Assembly (NCBI GenBank): GCA_030705945.1
Contig: JAUZPS010000005.1
Coordinates: forward strand, 1-29,213
From: Bacillota bacterium
GTDB taxonomy: Bacteria; Bacillota; Clostridia; Acetivibrionales; DSM-2933
Length of the DNA stretch: 29,213 nucleotides
Direction of reading: 5' to 3'
The position numbers and the translations under genes were made by a program. The notes beneath the pieces are model-generated. The model did no database searches. It saw nothing but the letters and a program-made list of their open reading frames with translations, and was not told where the DNA came from. Positions 16,910-24,337 of the stretch are shown piece by piece. How positions within the stretch are numbered: position 1 is the stretch's first letter; each line of letters opens with the position of its first letter.

Positions 16910-17281
16910 TTATAACCTGCGTTTAAAACTTATCCTACCTTTCGCATCTTTTCCTTTAACAGAAATTTTATATGTATCCGTTGTTTGAGCTGTTAAGACA
17001 AAACTATTTGAAGATGCATTATCGCCTTTATACAAAACATTACCGGTTGTCCCAACTACCTTTACATCAATCCTTCCAGATTGATTTACAATTTCTACAT
17101 CTAACTTCATGCCTTTTTCCAATTTTAAATTATGTTCTTTTTCGCAATTTAACACATCGTAATCTAATATAAACTGCTCGTCATTACTAGCTCTACTGCC
17201 ATCAAATTCTGATTTTTGACATCCAACCATTGTTAAAGCTATTAATAACAATAAACAAACAAATTTACATAATCTTTTCAA
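16910..17281 (-). CDS. Putative lipoprotein
   Basis: 123 residues with a lipoprotein signal peptide (MVGC, C21). The mature part is a small beta-rich domain (YDVLNCEKEHNLKLEKGMKL, GRIDVKVVGTTGNVLYKGD, TYKISVKGKDAKGRISFKRR), much like the beta-sandwich seen in many small Gram-positive surface lipoproteins. The start is TTG, seven bases after GGGGGA. Function unknown. Confidence 0.7.
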   Translation of the reverse strand: MKRLCKFVCLLLLIALTMVGCQKSEFDGSRASNDEQFILDYDVLNCEKEHNLKLEKGMKLDVEIVNQSGRIDVKVVGTTGNVLYKGDNASSNSFVLTAQTTDTYKISVKGKDAKGRISFKRRL

Positions 17282-17426
17282 AAAAAGTCCCCCTTTTTAA
17301 CTATATTCATAAAAACTAATATAATAAACCATTACTAATTGCGCAAGTTATTACAGTATAATATTACCATCAGTTAAATAGAAACACGCCTAAACTTCGG
17401 ATTCATTGCCATTTATCGATATTGAT

Positions 17427-18521
17427 TTAATTTTTTAAAAAATCCAATATAACTTTTGAAAATTCAGATGGATTCTCTTCATAAACGAAATGTCCACCAT
17501 TTTTTATTTGAATAGTCTTTGACTCAGGAATATTGATGCTGTACTCTTCAATCCCTTCTTTTTGGCAGATATCTTTATCAGTCCAAATAATCAGAGTTTG
17601 GGCTTTTATTGATCTTAGATTCTTCCTATAGTCAAAATGCTTTGGAAAACTCAAAGCATAAGCATAACTTAACCACCCACCGATATTCTCCTTGTCAACA
17701 AGGTTGTCAATTAATGAAACGGAATTTGAAAGGCCGATGTTCTTGTGGTATTCATCATAAAAGTGGAAAAAATAACTATTTTGGTTTGAAAGTTCCTTTT
17801 CACTCTTTTTAATTATTTTGCTAAAGTCCCATTCATCCTTTTGATAAATTTCAAATTCTTTTTTCGTTTTTTCCGATAGTTCCTTTTCAATAATCTTATA
17901 TAAATCTAAATTTGATTCAATGGGAAATCTGATAGACGGCGCCGGAGATACTAATATCAGTTTATCAACATTCTCTGGAAATTCAATTGCGTATAGCGCA
18001 GCTATTACTCCACCATACGAATGACCTATGAGTGTAATCTTATCAATCCCTATTATTTTCCTTATTTCTTCTATATCTCTTAAAGCGGGCTCAATACCAA
18101 GTTTGTTATACAGTTCAGGCTGACACAAACTCCAATTATTTGAATCAAATTTGTTTACACACCGGGTCGATTTGCCACAGCCACGCTGATCGTAGTAAAC
18201 GAACGAGTACTTTTGATTTATTAATTTCAACCCTTCCCACGGCTTTTTATAAGGTTCCCCAGGTCCGCCGTGAATAACCAGTATTGCCTTTCCAACACCA
18301 TCAGTACGGTAGTGAATTTGACAGCCATCACACATTACCCAATATCCTTCATTTTTATTTAGTGTGTTTTTATAATTGTTCTTCAATTTGCTTATATTTT
18401 TTTTGACATTCCCAATTTCATAAGTTAAAGGTCTGTCATTTGGTTTTAAAGCATTATGAATGACCAAGCTACAAACAACAACAAAAATGCAACAAACTAA
18501 AATAATTAATACTTTTTTCAT
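17427..18521 (-). CDS. Alpha/beta hydrolase, prolyl aminopeptidase-like, membrane-anchored
   Basis: 364 residues from the chosen start. A single N-terminal hydrophobic helix (about 4-24) suggests export or anchoring. The fold motifs are VIHGGPG (oxyanion loop, 82-88), YYDQRGCGKS (109-118), the nucleophile elbow GHSYGG (Ser168), IIWTDKD (acid D315 or D317) and GGHFVYEENP (His344). HGGPG together with DQRGCGKS is characteristic of proline iminopeptidase relatives (peptidase S33), although the substrate is not assured. Start ATG 18521 was taken because GAAGGAGTGG precedes it; the upstream in-frame ATG has no ribosome site and lies in the remnant of another hydrolase. Confidence 0.85.
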   Translation of the reverse strand: MKKVLIILVCCIFVVVCSLVIHNALKPNDRPLTYEIGNVKKNISKLKNNYKNTLNKNEGYWVMCDGCQIHYRTDGVGKAILVIHGGPGEPYKKPWEGLKLINQKYSFVYYDQRGCGKSTRCVNKFDSNNWSLCQPELYNKLGIEPALRDIEEIRKIIGIDKITLIGHSYGGVIAALYAIEFPENVDKLILVSPAPSIRFPIESNLDLYKIIEKELSEKTKKEFEIYQKDEWDFSKIIKKSEKELSNQNSYFFHFYDEYHKNIGLSNSVSLIDNLVDKENIGGWLSYAYALSFPKHFDYRKNLRSIKAQTLIIWTDKDICQKEGIEEYSINIPESKTIQIKNGGHFVYEENPSEFSKVILDFLKN

Positions 18522-18536
18522 CGCAAACCACTCCTT

Positions 18537-18652
18537 CAAATATCCAAGCACTTTGAAGTCACTTTTCTTGTTTTAATAACTAAATCTTCAATACCTTTAA
18601 CAATTTGATCCGAATGTTCTAATAACATCGAAATATGGTTAGCATTATTAAT
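18537..18652 (-). pseudogene. C-terminal remnant of another alpha/beta hydrolase
   Basis: An open stretch of 38 codons between two stops reads NANHISMLLEHSDQIVKGIE and continues for some 17 residues. The pattern NAxHxSMLLxxSDxIVKGI is like the last helix of an alpha/beta hydrolase, with the catalytic histidine in NANH. Everything upstream of it is missing. It ends 15 bases before the start of the intact hydrolase. Confidence 0.5.
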
Positions 18653-18655
18653 CTA

Positions 18656-18927
18656 AGTATTTGTAGCAGAGCTTTACCAAACAGACTTTGTATGGCATTA
18701 CATATAACATCCTTGTTACCTCACTGAGCCCTCCTAGTCATCCGAAACCGGGCATTTGATTCAGAAGCCTTCCAGTTCATTAGATTCACGGCCTTGACAG
18801 CTTTTCCTCGGTGTTCACTACACGTTGAATCTGTCTGGTAGCAGCAATCAATTCCTACCTTATTTTACCACAGCAACCTCCCTCAAGTCAAAATTCAGCA
18901 GACCCAAAATGTAAATGCATAGAAGAA
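18656..18927. other. GC-richer island of unknown origin
   Basis: This stretch is near half G+C by eye, clearly above its surroundings. It has no long reading frame. On the minus strand it includes AGTGAACACCGAGGAAAAGC and GGCTCAGTGAGGTAACAAGG, with several short pairing segments. This is the texture of a structured RNA such as a group II intron piece, but I could not identify one and no reverse transcriptase is present. Confidence 0.25.
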
Positions 18928-18950
18928 AAGCGACCTAATTCAGGTCGCTT
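18928..18950 (-). terminator. Intrinsic terminator-like hairpin
   Basis: AAGCGACCT (18928-18936) pairs with AGGTCGCTT (18942-18950) around a 5-base loop. On the minus strand the stem is followed by TTTTCTTCT. It lies at the broken 3' end of the histidine phosphatase remnant. Confidence 0.5.
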
Positions 18951-19099
18951 GTAACAACACAACAAATACCTTTCAAACTTTCTCCAAGCCTTTTGGCATT
19001 TTCTACTCCTTTTTCAGTTAAATCAGAATTCATCTACCCTTGCATTAGTCCTTTTTGATTCCATTCTGTTTCACCATGTCTTGTAATATATATTTTCAT
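18934..19099 (-). pseudogene. Truncated histidine phosphatase (phosphoglycerate mutase-like)
   Basis: From an ATG at 19099 the frame reads MKIYITRHGETEWNQKGLMQ, the unmistakable N-terminus of the histidine phosphatase superfamily with the RHGE catalytic motif. An in-frame TAG follows at codon 22 and then the family pattern goes on (MNSDLTEKGVENAKRLGESL) to about codon 50, where it ends in a terminator hairpin. The remaining ~150 residues are absent. GAGGT stands five bases before the ATG, so this was once a translated gene. Confidence 0.8.
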
Positions 19100-19109
19100 A
19101 AATACCTCA

Positions 19110-19276
19110 TCAAAATATCATTTCTTCGCGATACCATTCATAGTCCCGTAGCAAAGGAAGCTTCACCCCTTGATACTTTGAATAGTTTTCAAATTTTCAA
19201 TTATTTCATCTAGAAAAAGATGACTGCTAATAAACCACAGGCTGAAATGTTTGTATTTGATGGTGTAGCTTGATAA
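19110..19276 (-). pseudogene. Frameshifted C-terminal remnant of an unknown gene
   Basis: In one frame the minus strand reads KYKHFSLWFISSHLFLDEII and on to ENLK; after a frameshift it goes on as NYSKYQGVKLPLLRDYEWYR up to EEMIF and a stop. The two parts join smoothly, which is how a real gene end with one frameshift would look. The stop lies 10 bases before the start of the histidine phosphatase remnant, as in an operon. Family not recognised. Confidence 0.4.
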
Positions 19277-19285
19277 CTAAAATTT

Positions 19286-19318
19286 AAAAATGGATACTGC
19301 CAAGCAGTATCCATTTTT
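19286..19318. terminator. Bidirectional intrinsic terminator after the dockerin esterase gene
   Basis: AAAAATGGATACTGC (19286-19300) pairs fully with GCAGTATCCATTTTT (19304-19318) around the loop CAA. A- and T-runs at the stem base give a T-rich tail on both strands. It lies 29 bases after the esterase stop. Confidence 0.85.
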
Positions 19319-19346
19319 TAACAAACTTACAGAACCATATCAACCC

Positions 19347-20450
19347 TTACAGAACTGTATTGAACTTCACTGAAATCATCATAAAATCCGACATATTTAT
19401 TGAACCATCTTTGTTCAAATCGAATTCCTCAAGGTATCTGGCATCCCCTCTCACTGAATTAAACCTGCTCGCCAATAATATAACATCCGCAATGTTAATC
19501 ACTCCATCATGATTTAAGTCAATGCTAATTGTTTTTATTGGCGTTGGTGTTGGAGTAGAAGTTGCTATTAAAGTCGGAGTTGAAGTTGGTGTTAATGTTG
19601 GTGTTGGTTTTGTTGTGATGGTGGGTGTCGCTGGGGACCCTTTGAAAATCAACTGCGCAAATTGATACAAGCTGTCCTTCCAAATAGGCCAGTCATGGCT
19701 ACCTGGAGCATGGTACCATGTATGAGGAACATTGTTTTTCACAAAATAATCATGTATTCCTTGAGCTATACTGAGGGCAGCATCCTGATCACCAGCCGAT
19801 ACCCATACAACCTTTGTTTTCTGGATGATTAGTGATGGATTAGGCGCAAGGGTACTCGGGGGTGAATATGTGTTCATACCAGGTGAAAATCCTCCGATGT
19901 TGGCAAAGTAATCTATGTACTTAATCCCAAAATTCATTGCCTGCCCCCCACCTGCTGACAATCCAGCGATGGCCCTGTTTGCGCTTGAAGTCAATGTTGG
20001 ATAATGGGAGTCAATGTATGGTATCAGATCCTTTATCAAATCATATTGGAAAGTCTCAAAGCCGGAAGTATCAGCCCCAGCCTTGCAGTTTGGAAACACT
20101 ACAATCATGGGGGTTATTTTGTTTTCAGCGTAAAGATTGTCCAAGATGTTAGTGGGACTTCCATTTTTATACCATTCAGTTTCATCCCCTCCAACACCAT
20201 GCAACAAGTACATTACACTGTACTTTTGATTTGTTGTGTAACCTGGTGGAGTATAAATCATGGCTTTTCGGTCAGACTTGGTTGTTGTGGAATAATAGGT
20301 TATTGTTTTGACGGCCCCATGAGCTATGTTGCTCCTGTATTGATCATACCCTGTTGGTGGTGCTGCTGATGTAACACTTGATGTAAAACTCAAAAATGAA
20401 ATAATAACCAGATTGAGCAAAAGACCATAAATACTTGCCTTTTTTAACAT
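19347..20450 (-). CDS. Secreted CE1-type (feruloyl/acetylxylan) esterase with type I dockerin
   Basis: 367 residues from the chosen start. A signal peptide (about 1-29) precedes an esterase D-like/CE1 domain at about 33-272: MYLLHGVGGDETEW, nucleophile elbow GLSAGG (Ser165), acid in SAGDQD (D221 or D223) and GSHDW (His252). A linker rich in Pro and Thr (273-306) leads to a dockerin at about 308-367 with two calcium-loop repeats, DLNHDGVINIADV and DLNKDGSINMSDF. The enzyme should remove ester side groups from xylan while docked to a cellulosome scaffoldin. ATG 20450 is chosen since AGGGGG is seven bases upstream. It is transcribed alone, with its own promoter and terminator. Confidence 0.93.
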   Translation of the reverse strand: MLKKASIYGLLLNLVIISFLSFTSSVTSAAPPTGYDQYRSNIAHGAVKTITYYSTTTKSDRKAMIYTPPGYTTNQKYSVMYLLHGVGGDETEWYKNGSPTNILDNLYAENKITPMIVVFPNCKAGADTSGFETFQYDLIKDLIPYIDSHYPTLTSSANRAIAGLSAGGGQAMNFGIKYIDYFANIGGFSPGMNTYSPPSTLAPNPSLIIQKTKVVWVSAGDQDAALSIAQGIHDYFVKNNVPHTWYHAPGSHDWPIWKDSLYQFAQLIFKGSPATPTITTKPTPTLTPTSTPTLIATSTPTPTPIKTISIDLNHDGVINIADVILLASRFNSVRGDARYLEEFDLNKDGSINMSDFMMISVKFNTVL

Positions 20451-20487
20451 TTTCATTCCCCCTGTACATCTCTCTGTTTTTCTTTCC

Positions 20488-20493
20488 ATTATA
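20488..20493 (-). promoter_or_regulatory. Extended -10 promoter of the esterase gene
   Basis: The minus strand reads GTGATATAATGG, an extended -10 (TGnTATAAT) with no good -35. The start site would be about 30 bases before the ATG. Confidence 0.45.
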
Positions 20494-20781
20494 TCACTTT
20501 ATCAAAAAATATTCATTAGCCTTGACATAAACCGGTATATCTTCGCCTAACCCCTACTGATTCAAAATGGATGTTTGATATTTTGTTGTCCGAGGATGAA
20601 ATTGTTACAGAGTTATTTGTAAATGTTTTCTGATAGAATAAATCATTTACAATTTCTACAACATGATTCTCTTATGATACGAGCATTGATAAATGCGAAC
20701 AAAATGCCTTGAACAATAATCAAATCATGGTTTTGAGCATAACCTCTGTATTTCAGATCAAATACATGGCGGTGGAGATAC
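20494..20781. other. Intergenic region upstream of the esterase
   Basis: Apart from the -10 box at its edge I see no gene, terminator or repeat here. It is AT-rich with a short CCGG-centred stretch near 20530 (ATAAACCGGTATATC). Confidence 0.3.
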
Positions 20782-21255
20782 TTAATTATCATCAGCTGCC
20801 ATTACACAGTCAATCGCAAGAACAACAGCCAGAGTAATTATCTCATTTGCTGATTCTGAAACATCGAGTTCATAACAGTCACCCCAACTGAACCATTTTT
20901 TATGTATAGAAACAATCGGACTTCCATTTTCACTTATTGAATAATCGTGAGCGCTGAAGCTTCCTTCTGTATCCCAGTTAAGGCCTGATATTGAATACTT
21001 TTGATGAAAGAAAGTAAACTCTTTAACTATCTCTGCCACCTGATTTTCGCCTTGAAACACATAAAAACGAGGTTTGAAGCTAAAGACTTTCTGGCGTATA
21101 AAAGCAACTTCATTTTGTGCGGTATCATAAATATGAAGTTTATTACCAATCGAAAAAGCTTCTCCCTGAACATTATACCTCACATTTCCATATTCATCCA
21201 TTACAGTAAACTTGTCTCCCCATGAAAACACTTTTTGTTGAATCACTAATTTCAT
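20782..21255 (-). CDS. LURP-one-related family protein
   Basis: 157 residues made of repeated beta hairpins: LVIQQKVFSWGDKFTVMDEY, GEAFSIGNKLHIYDTAQNEV, IRQKVFSFKPRFYVFQ, then KEFTFFHQKYSI, DYSISENGSPIVSIHKKWFS and a C-terminal hydrophobic helix (ITLAVVLAIDCVMA). This is the 12-strand barrel plus central helix of the LURP-one/Tubby C-like fold. Bacterial members are cytosolic and of unknown function. TTGGAG is before the ATG. Full length. Confidence 0.85.
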   Translation of the reverse strand: MKLVIQQKVFSWGDKFTVMDEYGNVRYNVQGEAFSIGNKLHIYDTAQNEVAFIRQKVFSFKPRFYVFQGENQVAEIVKEFTFFHQKYSISGLNWDTEGSFSAHDYSISENGSPIVSIHKKWFSWGDCYELDVSESANEIITLAVVLAIDCVMAADDN

Positions 21256-21378
21256 TATGCATTCTCCAATTCTTTAAAGTTAACTCTGTTTACTTTGAGT
21301 CATTTTACAAACTCCTTTAGCAATTTTGTTATTCACTCTGGGTTTGTTTCCATAGATATAGGTTTTATAATTGTATTA

Positions 21379-21479
21379 GGGCGTTTCAAAAAATTCCTTG
21401 TTCAAGTTTATACGACGAAAACCCATTATATCAAGTTTTTGAAACGACCAGTTGACCAGTTGTTTTTTTTGATACTACC
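21379..21479 (+). repeat. MITE-like repeat, copy E
   Basis: A 101-bp copy from GGGCGTTTCAAAAA to TTTTTTTTGATACTACC, with a small internal duplication (GACCAGTTGACCAGTT). It is flanked by TTA on both sides (21376-21378 and 21480-21482), a perfect 3-bp target duplication. The right TTA is the stop codon of the neighbouring lipoprotein gene on the minus strand. Confidence 0.8.
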
Positions 21480-22064
21480 TTACTTATTCTTCTCCTCAAA
21501 ACGCTTTCTAGTTGCATTCCCTTGCATAGCGTCAAATCCAATTGGGAGAAATTCTTTACTGATAATCTTCGTGTAATCGACATCACAAAAATAATTACAA
21601 AAAGATATTTCAACATATATAAAACGTTTATTCTTTTCATCTGATAAAGCGTAAACATATCCATTATAGCTATCAGCATGTACCGCGCATACCGGATAAT
21701 TAAAGCCAGTAGCTCCATATATTAAATATTTATCTGATGACCGAATTTTTGATAGCCTCTCTCTTTCAGCTTTATATTCGTCATCATCACAAGTATACAC
21801 AAGATAACACACATAGTTGGGATCAAACGAATTGTAGTAACAATACTGAAACTTCTCAACGTTTGCTGTTGATGGAATAGCCTCTGGAAAAATATCATTC
21901 TTAATCAAATAAGCTTTATCATGTTTTCCCCCTAAACCAAAATACAAACTGTAATCCGACACGTTTGCTGTCTCCTCTTTTGCAGCTAAACCGCATGCGC
22001 TCAACAACATTATCAGCGCCAGAACAAATGCGCCCACCGATATATTTTTAATTTTTAATACCAT
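21480..22064 (-). CDS. Putative lipoprotein
   Basis: 194 residues with a lipoprotein signal peptide (LSAC, C24). The mature part is rich in tyrosine and cysteine (FQYCYYNSFDPNYVCYLVYT, DDDEYKAERERLSKI, IYVEISFCNYFCDVDY) and ends FDAMQGNATRKRFEEKNK. No named family recognised. The stop codon is the TTA next to repeat copy E, so the insertion hit the end of the gene; a natural end seems likely as TAA would be restored. Confidence 0.7.
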   Translation of the reverse strand: MVLKIKNISVGAFVLALIMLLSACGLAAKEETANVSDYSLYFGLGGKHDKAYLIKNDIFPEAIPSTANVEKFQYCYYNSFDPNYVCYLVYTCDDDEYKAERERLSKIRSSDKYLIYGATGFNYPVCAVHADSYNGYVYALSDEKNKRFIYVEISFCNYFCDVDYTKIISKEFLPIGFDAMQGNATRKRFEEKNK

Positions 22065-22271
22065 ATCAATCTGTCCTCAGCTATCATAATAATAACTCCT
22101 GCGCGAACCTTTTACATGGAATCACCCACGAAGTTATTCTTCCTGACCCTCTAACAGTGCATTTTCTGGCATGTTTTGAAATAGATAATCAAATGTAAAG
22201 TTTTATAAAGGTTCGCTTTGTTTGAGTCTCAGCAACATTATGTAAAAATCGCGAATTTACTCAGTTTTACT

Positions 22272-22883
22272 TTATGCCCATTGTCCTGGAAGTTTGAGTT
22301 TCTCCATATATGGAAACTCTTTATCATATTCATCTGCTTTGTCAGAGTTACAATCATCAAACACATTAGACTCATAAAACTTTCCTTTCACTCCATCCAA
22401 CCCGCCAGGCGCCAATTCGATTCCCATAAATGCATCAAAATTCTTACCATCTTTTGTTGTAATATTAAAATGATCACATGGCTTAAAACCATAACGAGGA
22501 TAATATTCAGGCTCTCCAAAGATAATAATTGCGCGGTATCCCTGCTCTCTTGCCACCTGCATAGTGTTCTCTAATAATTTTCCACCAATACCTCTTTTCT
22601 GATACTCAGGGTCAATGCATAAAGGACCAAAAGTAATTATATCTGTTCGATTTTCTCCATCCATAACGTATGCTTTTGAATACATAATTGTTCCAACAAT
22701 CTTTCCATCAACTTCTGCAACTCTACTCAATTCAGAAATGTAATCATTGTTATATCGAAGGATATGAACTAAATAATGCTCATTGCATCCAGGCATATGA
22801 AGGTTCCAAAATGCTCTCTTTGTCATATATTCTGTTTCAAACCATTCGCATTCTCGCTCTTCTCTTATTATAATATTCTCCAT
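22272..22883 (-). CDS. GNAT-family N-acetyltransferase, YhbS-like
   Basis: 203 residues. It has AEVDGKIVGTIMYSKAYV, the acetyl-CoA loop DPEYQKRGIGGKLLENTM (Q95-x-x-G98-x-G) and IIIFGEPEYYPRYGFKPCDH, which is the pattern of the YhbS-like (COG3153) acetyltransferases; GVKGKFYESNVF near the end also fits. Substrate unknown. Single gene, AAGGGT before the ATG. Confidence 0.88.
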   Translation of the reverse strand: MENIIIREERECEWFETEYMTKRAFWNLHMPGCNEHYLVHILRYNNDYISELSRVAEVDGKIVGTIMYSKAYVMDGENRTDIITFGPLCIDPEYQKRGIGGKLLENTMQVAREQGYRAIIIFGEPEYYPRYGFKPCDHFNITTKDGKNFDAFMGIELAPGGLDGVKGKFYESNVFDDCNSDKADEYDKEFPYMEKLKLPGQWA

Positions 22884-23147
22884 TTTGAATACCCTTTCTA
22901 ATTTTATTTCATAATTTCAAGCATATGTTAAGTTTAATCTTCGAAGCCATAACATTCTAAACCCGCGCATAGAAAGACGCAGTCTCTGAGCCATGCTTTC
23001 ATATATCATCAGGTATATCTGCCTGTCTATGAATCTGACCTGCAGAGCCATTATTCTCAGACGCTCTTCACGCTGATAAATGGGTGTGGCTCAAATAAAT
23101 TTACAATAACAATTTTACCACATTTTTCCCATAACTTAAAACAAAAC
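22884..23147. other. Intergenic region with a GC-richer open frame
   Basis: From about 22924 to 23092 the minus strand has an open stretch of some 56 codons with no proper start (YQREERLRIMALQVRFIDRQ is part of it). It is GC-richer than its surroundings. It could be a gene relic or the shadow of a former gene; nothing in it is recognised. Confidence 0.25.
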
Positions 23148-23654
23148 TTATATTTTTAACAAAGAATACATCTTCATATCAATTATCTTTCCGTTTTTCA
23201 CTGCATTTTTTCTCAAAATACCTTCGCAAACAAAACCAGATTTCTCAAGAATACGGCAGGAAGCCATATTATAAGCAAATGGTTCTGCATAAATTCGAAT
23301 AATATCCGTATGGTCAAAAATGTACCGACATATTTGGTTAACAGCACTCGTTCCAATACCCTGCCCCCAGTAAGGCTCAGCTATATAATAGCCCATTTCT
23401 GCAGTTCGAAAGTGTATGTTTTCATTACGAAAAACGCCAATACTTCCAATCGCTTTATCATCAACAGTTATGGCAAATGCGTAAGTTTTATTTATATCGG
23501 AGTTCAACATCGCTGTAATAAACTTTTCCGCATCACTAACCGTATACGGAAACGGCAACCCATCACGCAAATTATTATGTATATTTTTATTATTCAAAGC
23601 TTCTGCAAGATAAGGAGCATCTTCCATTCTCCAACGACGTATTTTACAGTCCAT
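23148..23654 (-). CDS. RimJ/RimL-like GNAT N-acetyltransferase
   Basis: 168 residues. The order RRWRMEDAPYLAEALNNKNI, FAITVDDKAIGSIGVF, EMGYYIAEPYWGQGIGTSAV and ICRYIFDHTDIIRIYAEPFA, then ASCRILEKSGFVCEGILRKN, is the classic RimJ/RimL pattern (acetylation of protein N-termini or small amines). The ATG at 23654 is used because TGGAGGT lies just before it; the longer frame starts inside that site. Confidence 0.92.
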   Translation of the reverse strand: MDCKIRRWRMEDAPYLAEALNNKNIHNNLRDGLPFPYTVSDAEKFITAMLNSDINKTYAFAITVDDKAIGSIGVFRNENIHFRTAEMGYYIAEPYWGQGIGTSAVNQICRYIFDHTDIIRIYAEPFAYNMASCRILEKSGFVCEGILRKNAVKNGKIIDMKMYSLLKI

Positions 23655-23702
23655 TTCTACCTCCACACATAATTTTATGAAAGAACAATTGAAGAGAGTT
23701 AA

Positions 23703-24062
23703 TCAACCACCCAATTCATCAAATAGATTTTTAAGAATAAACAAGATATATATAACAAAAATAATTGCAAAAATCCCTACTACAAACAGAATAATTCCTA
23801 CTACAATTGTCGTTACTCCAAAACCCATTAGTATTCTATTATTTCTACTTATCTTTTCCTTATCATTTTTAATATAATCAACTCTTAATTCTGTATTTTC
23901 CTTGGTAAGATTATTGTTTGTAAGGTTATTATTTATGAGATTAATGTTTCTTTTTTTGTTATTACCTCTTATTACTGATACCGCTAATACACACAAAACA
24001 ACTCCTATAGATATTATTAGTTTGGCAATTAAGAAAAAATTATTTATAATAAATTCTATCAT
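23703..24062 (-). CDS. Small two-helix membrane protein
   Basis: About 119 residues: an N-terminal transmembrane helix (FFLIAKLIISIGVVLCVLAV), a charged Asn-rich middle with a small repeat (INNNLTNNNLT), and a long C-terminal hydrophobic stretch (GVTTIVVGIILFVVGIFAII). The ATG at 24062 fits TAGGAG; a TTG nine bases upstream abuts that site. The asparagine-rich tract may vary in length between strains. Function unknown. Confidence 0.6.
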   Translation of the reverse strand: MIEFIINNFFLIAKLIISIGVVLCVLAVSVIRGNNKKRNINLINNNLTNNNLTKENTELRVDYIKNDKEKISRNNRILMGFGVTTIVVGIILFVVGIFAIIFVIYILFILKNLFDELGG

Positions 24063-24071
24063 CAATCCCAA

Positions 24072-24337
24072 CTCCTAATTCATAATCTTTACCAAGCAAG
24101 ATATTTTTCTAACCTTGTGAATTTTAAATGCAGCTAATTTTTATAAATAGATATCCCCTCAAAACATCATCATAAACGCTCGAGAAGTTGTAACGGCATC
24201 ATTATGCATGAATTTACTTAAGAGAAATACTTCATACTCCTACTCTCGCAGCTTCCTCTGAGACGGTTTGTTTTAGGATGGGTGAGTCCTCCAGAGGCCA
24301 GAAAGTGACTCGATATTGCTTCCCTATATATACCAAT
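24072..24337. other. Intergenic region with a GC-richer palindromic segment
   Basis: No gene. Between 24240 and 24310 there is a mixed-sequence, GC-richer part in which CCTCTG (24253-24258) and CAGAGG (24292-24297) face each other, with smaller pairings inside (GGA-TGGGTGAG-TCC). It could be a structured element or the remnant of one. Confidence 0.25.
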
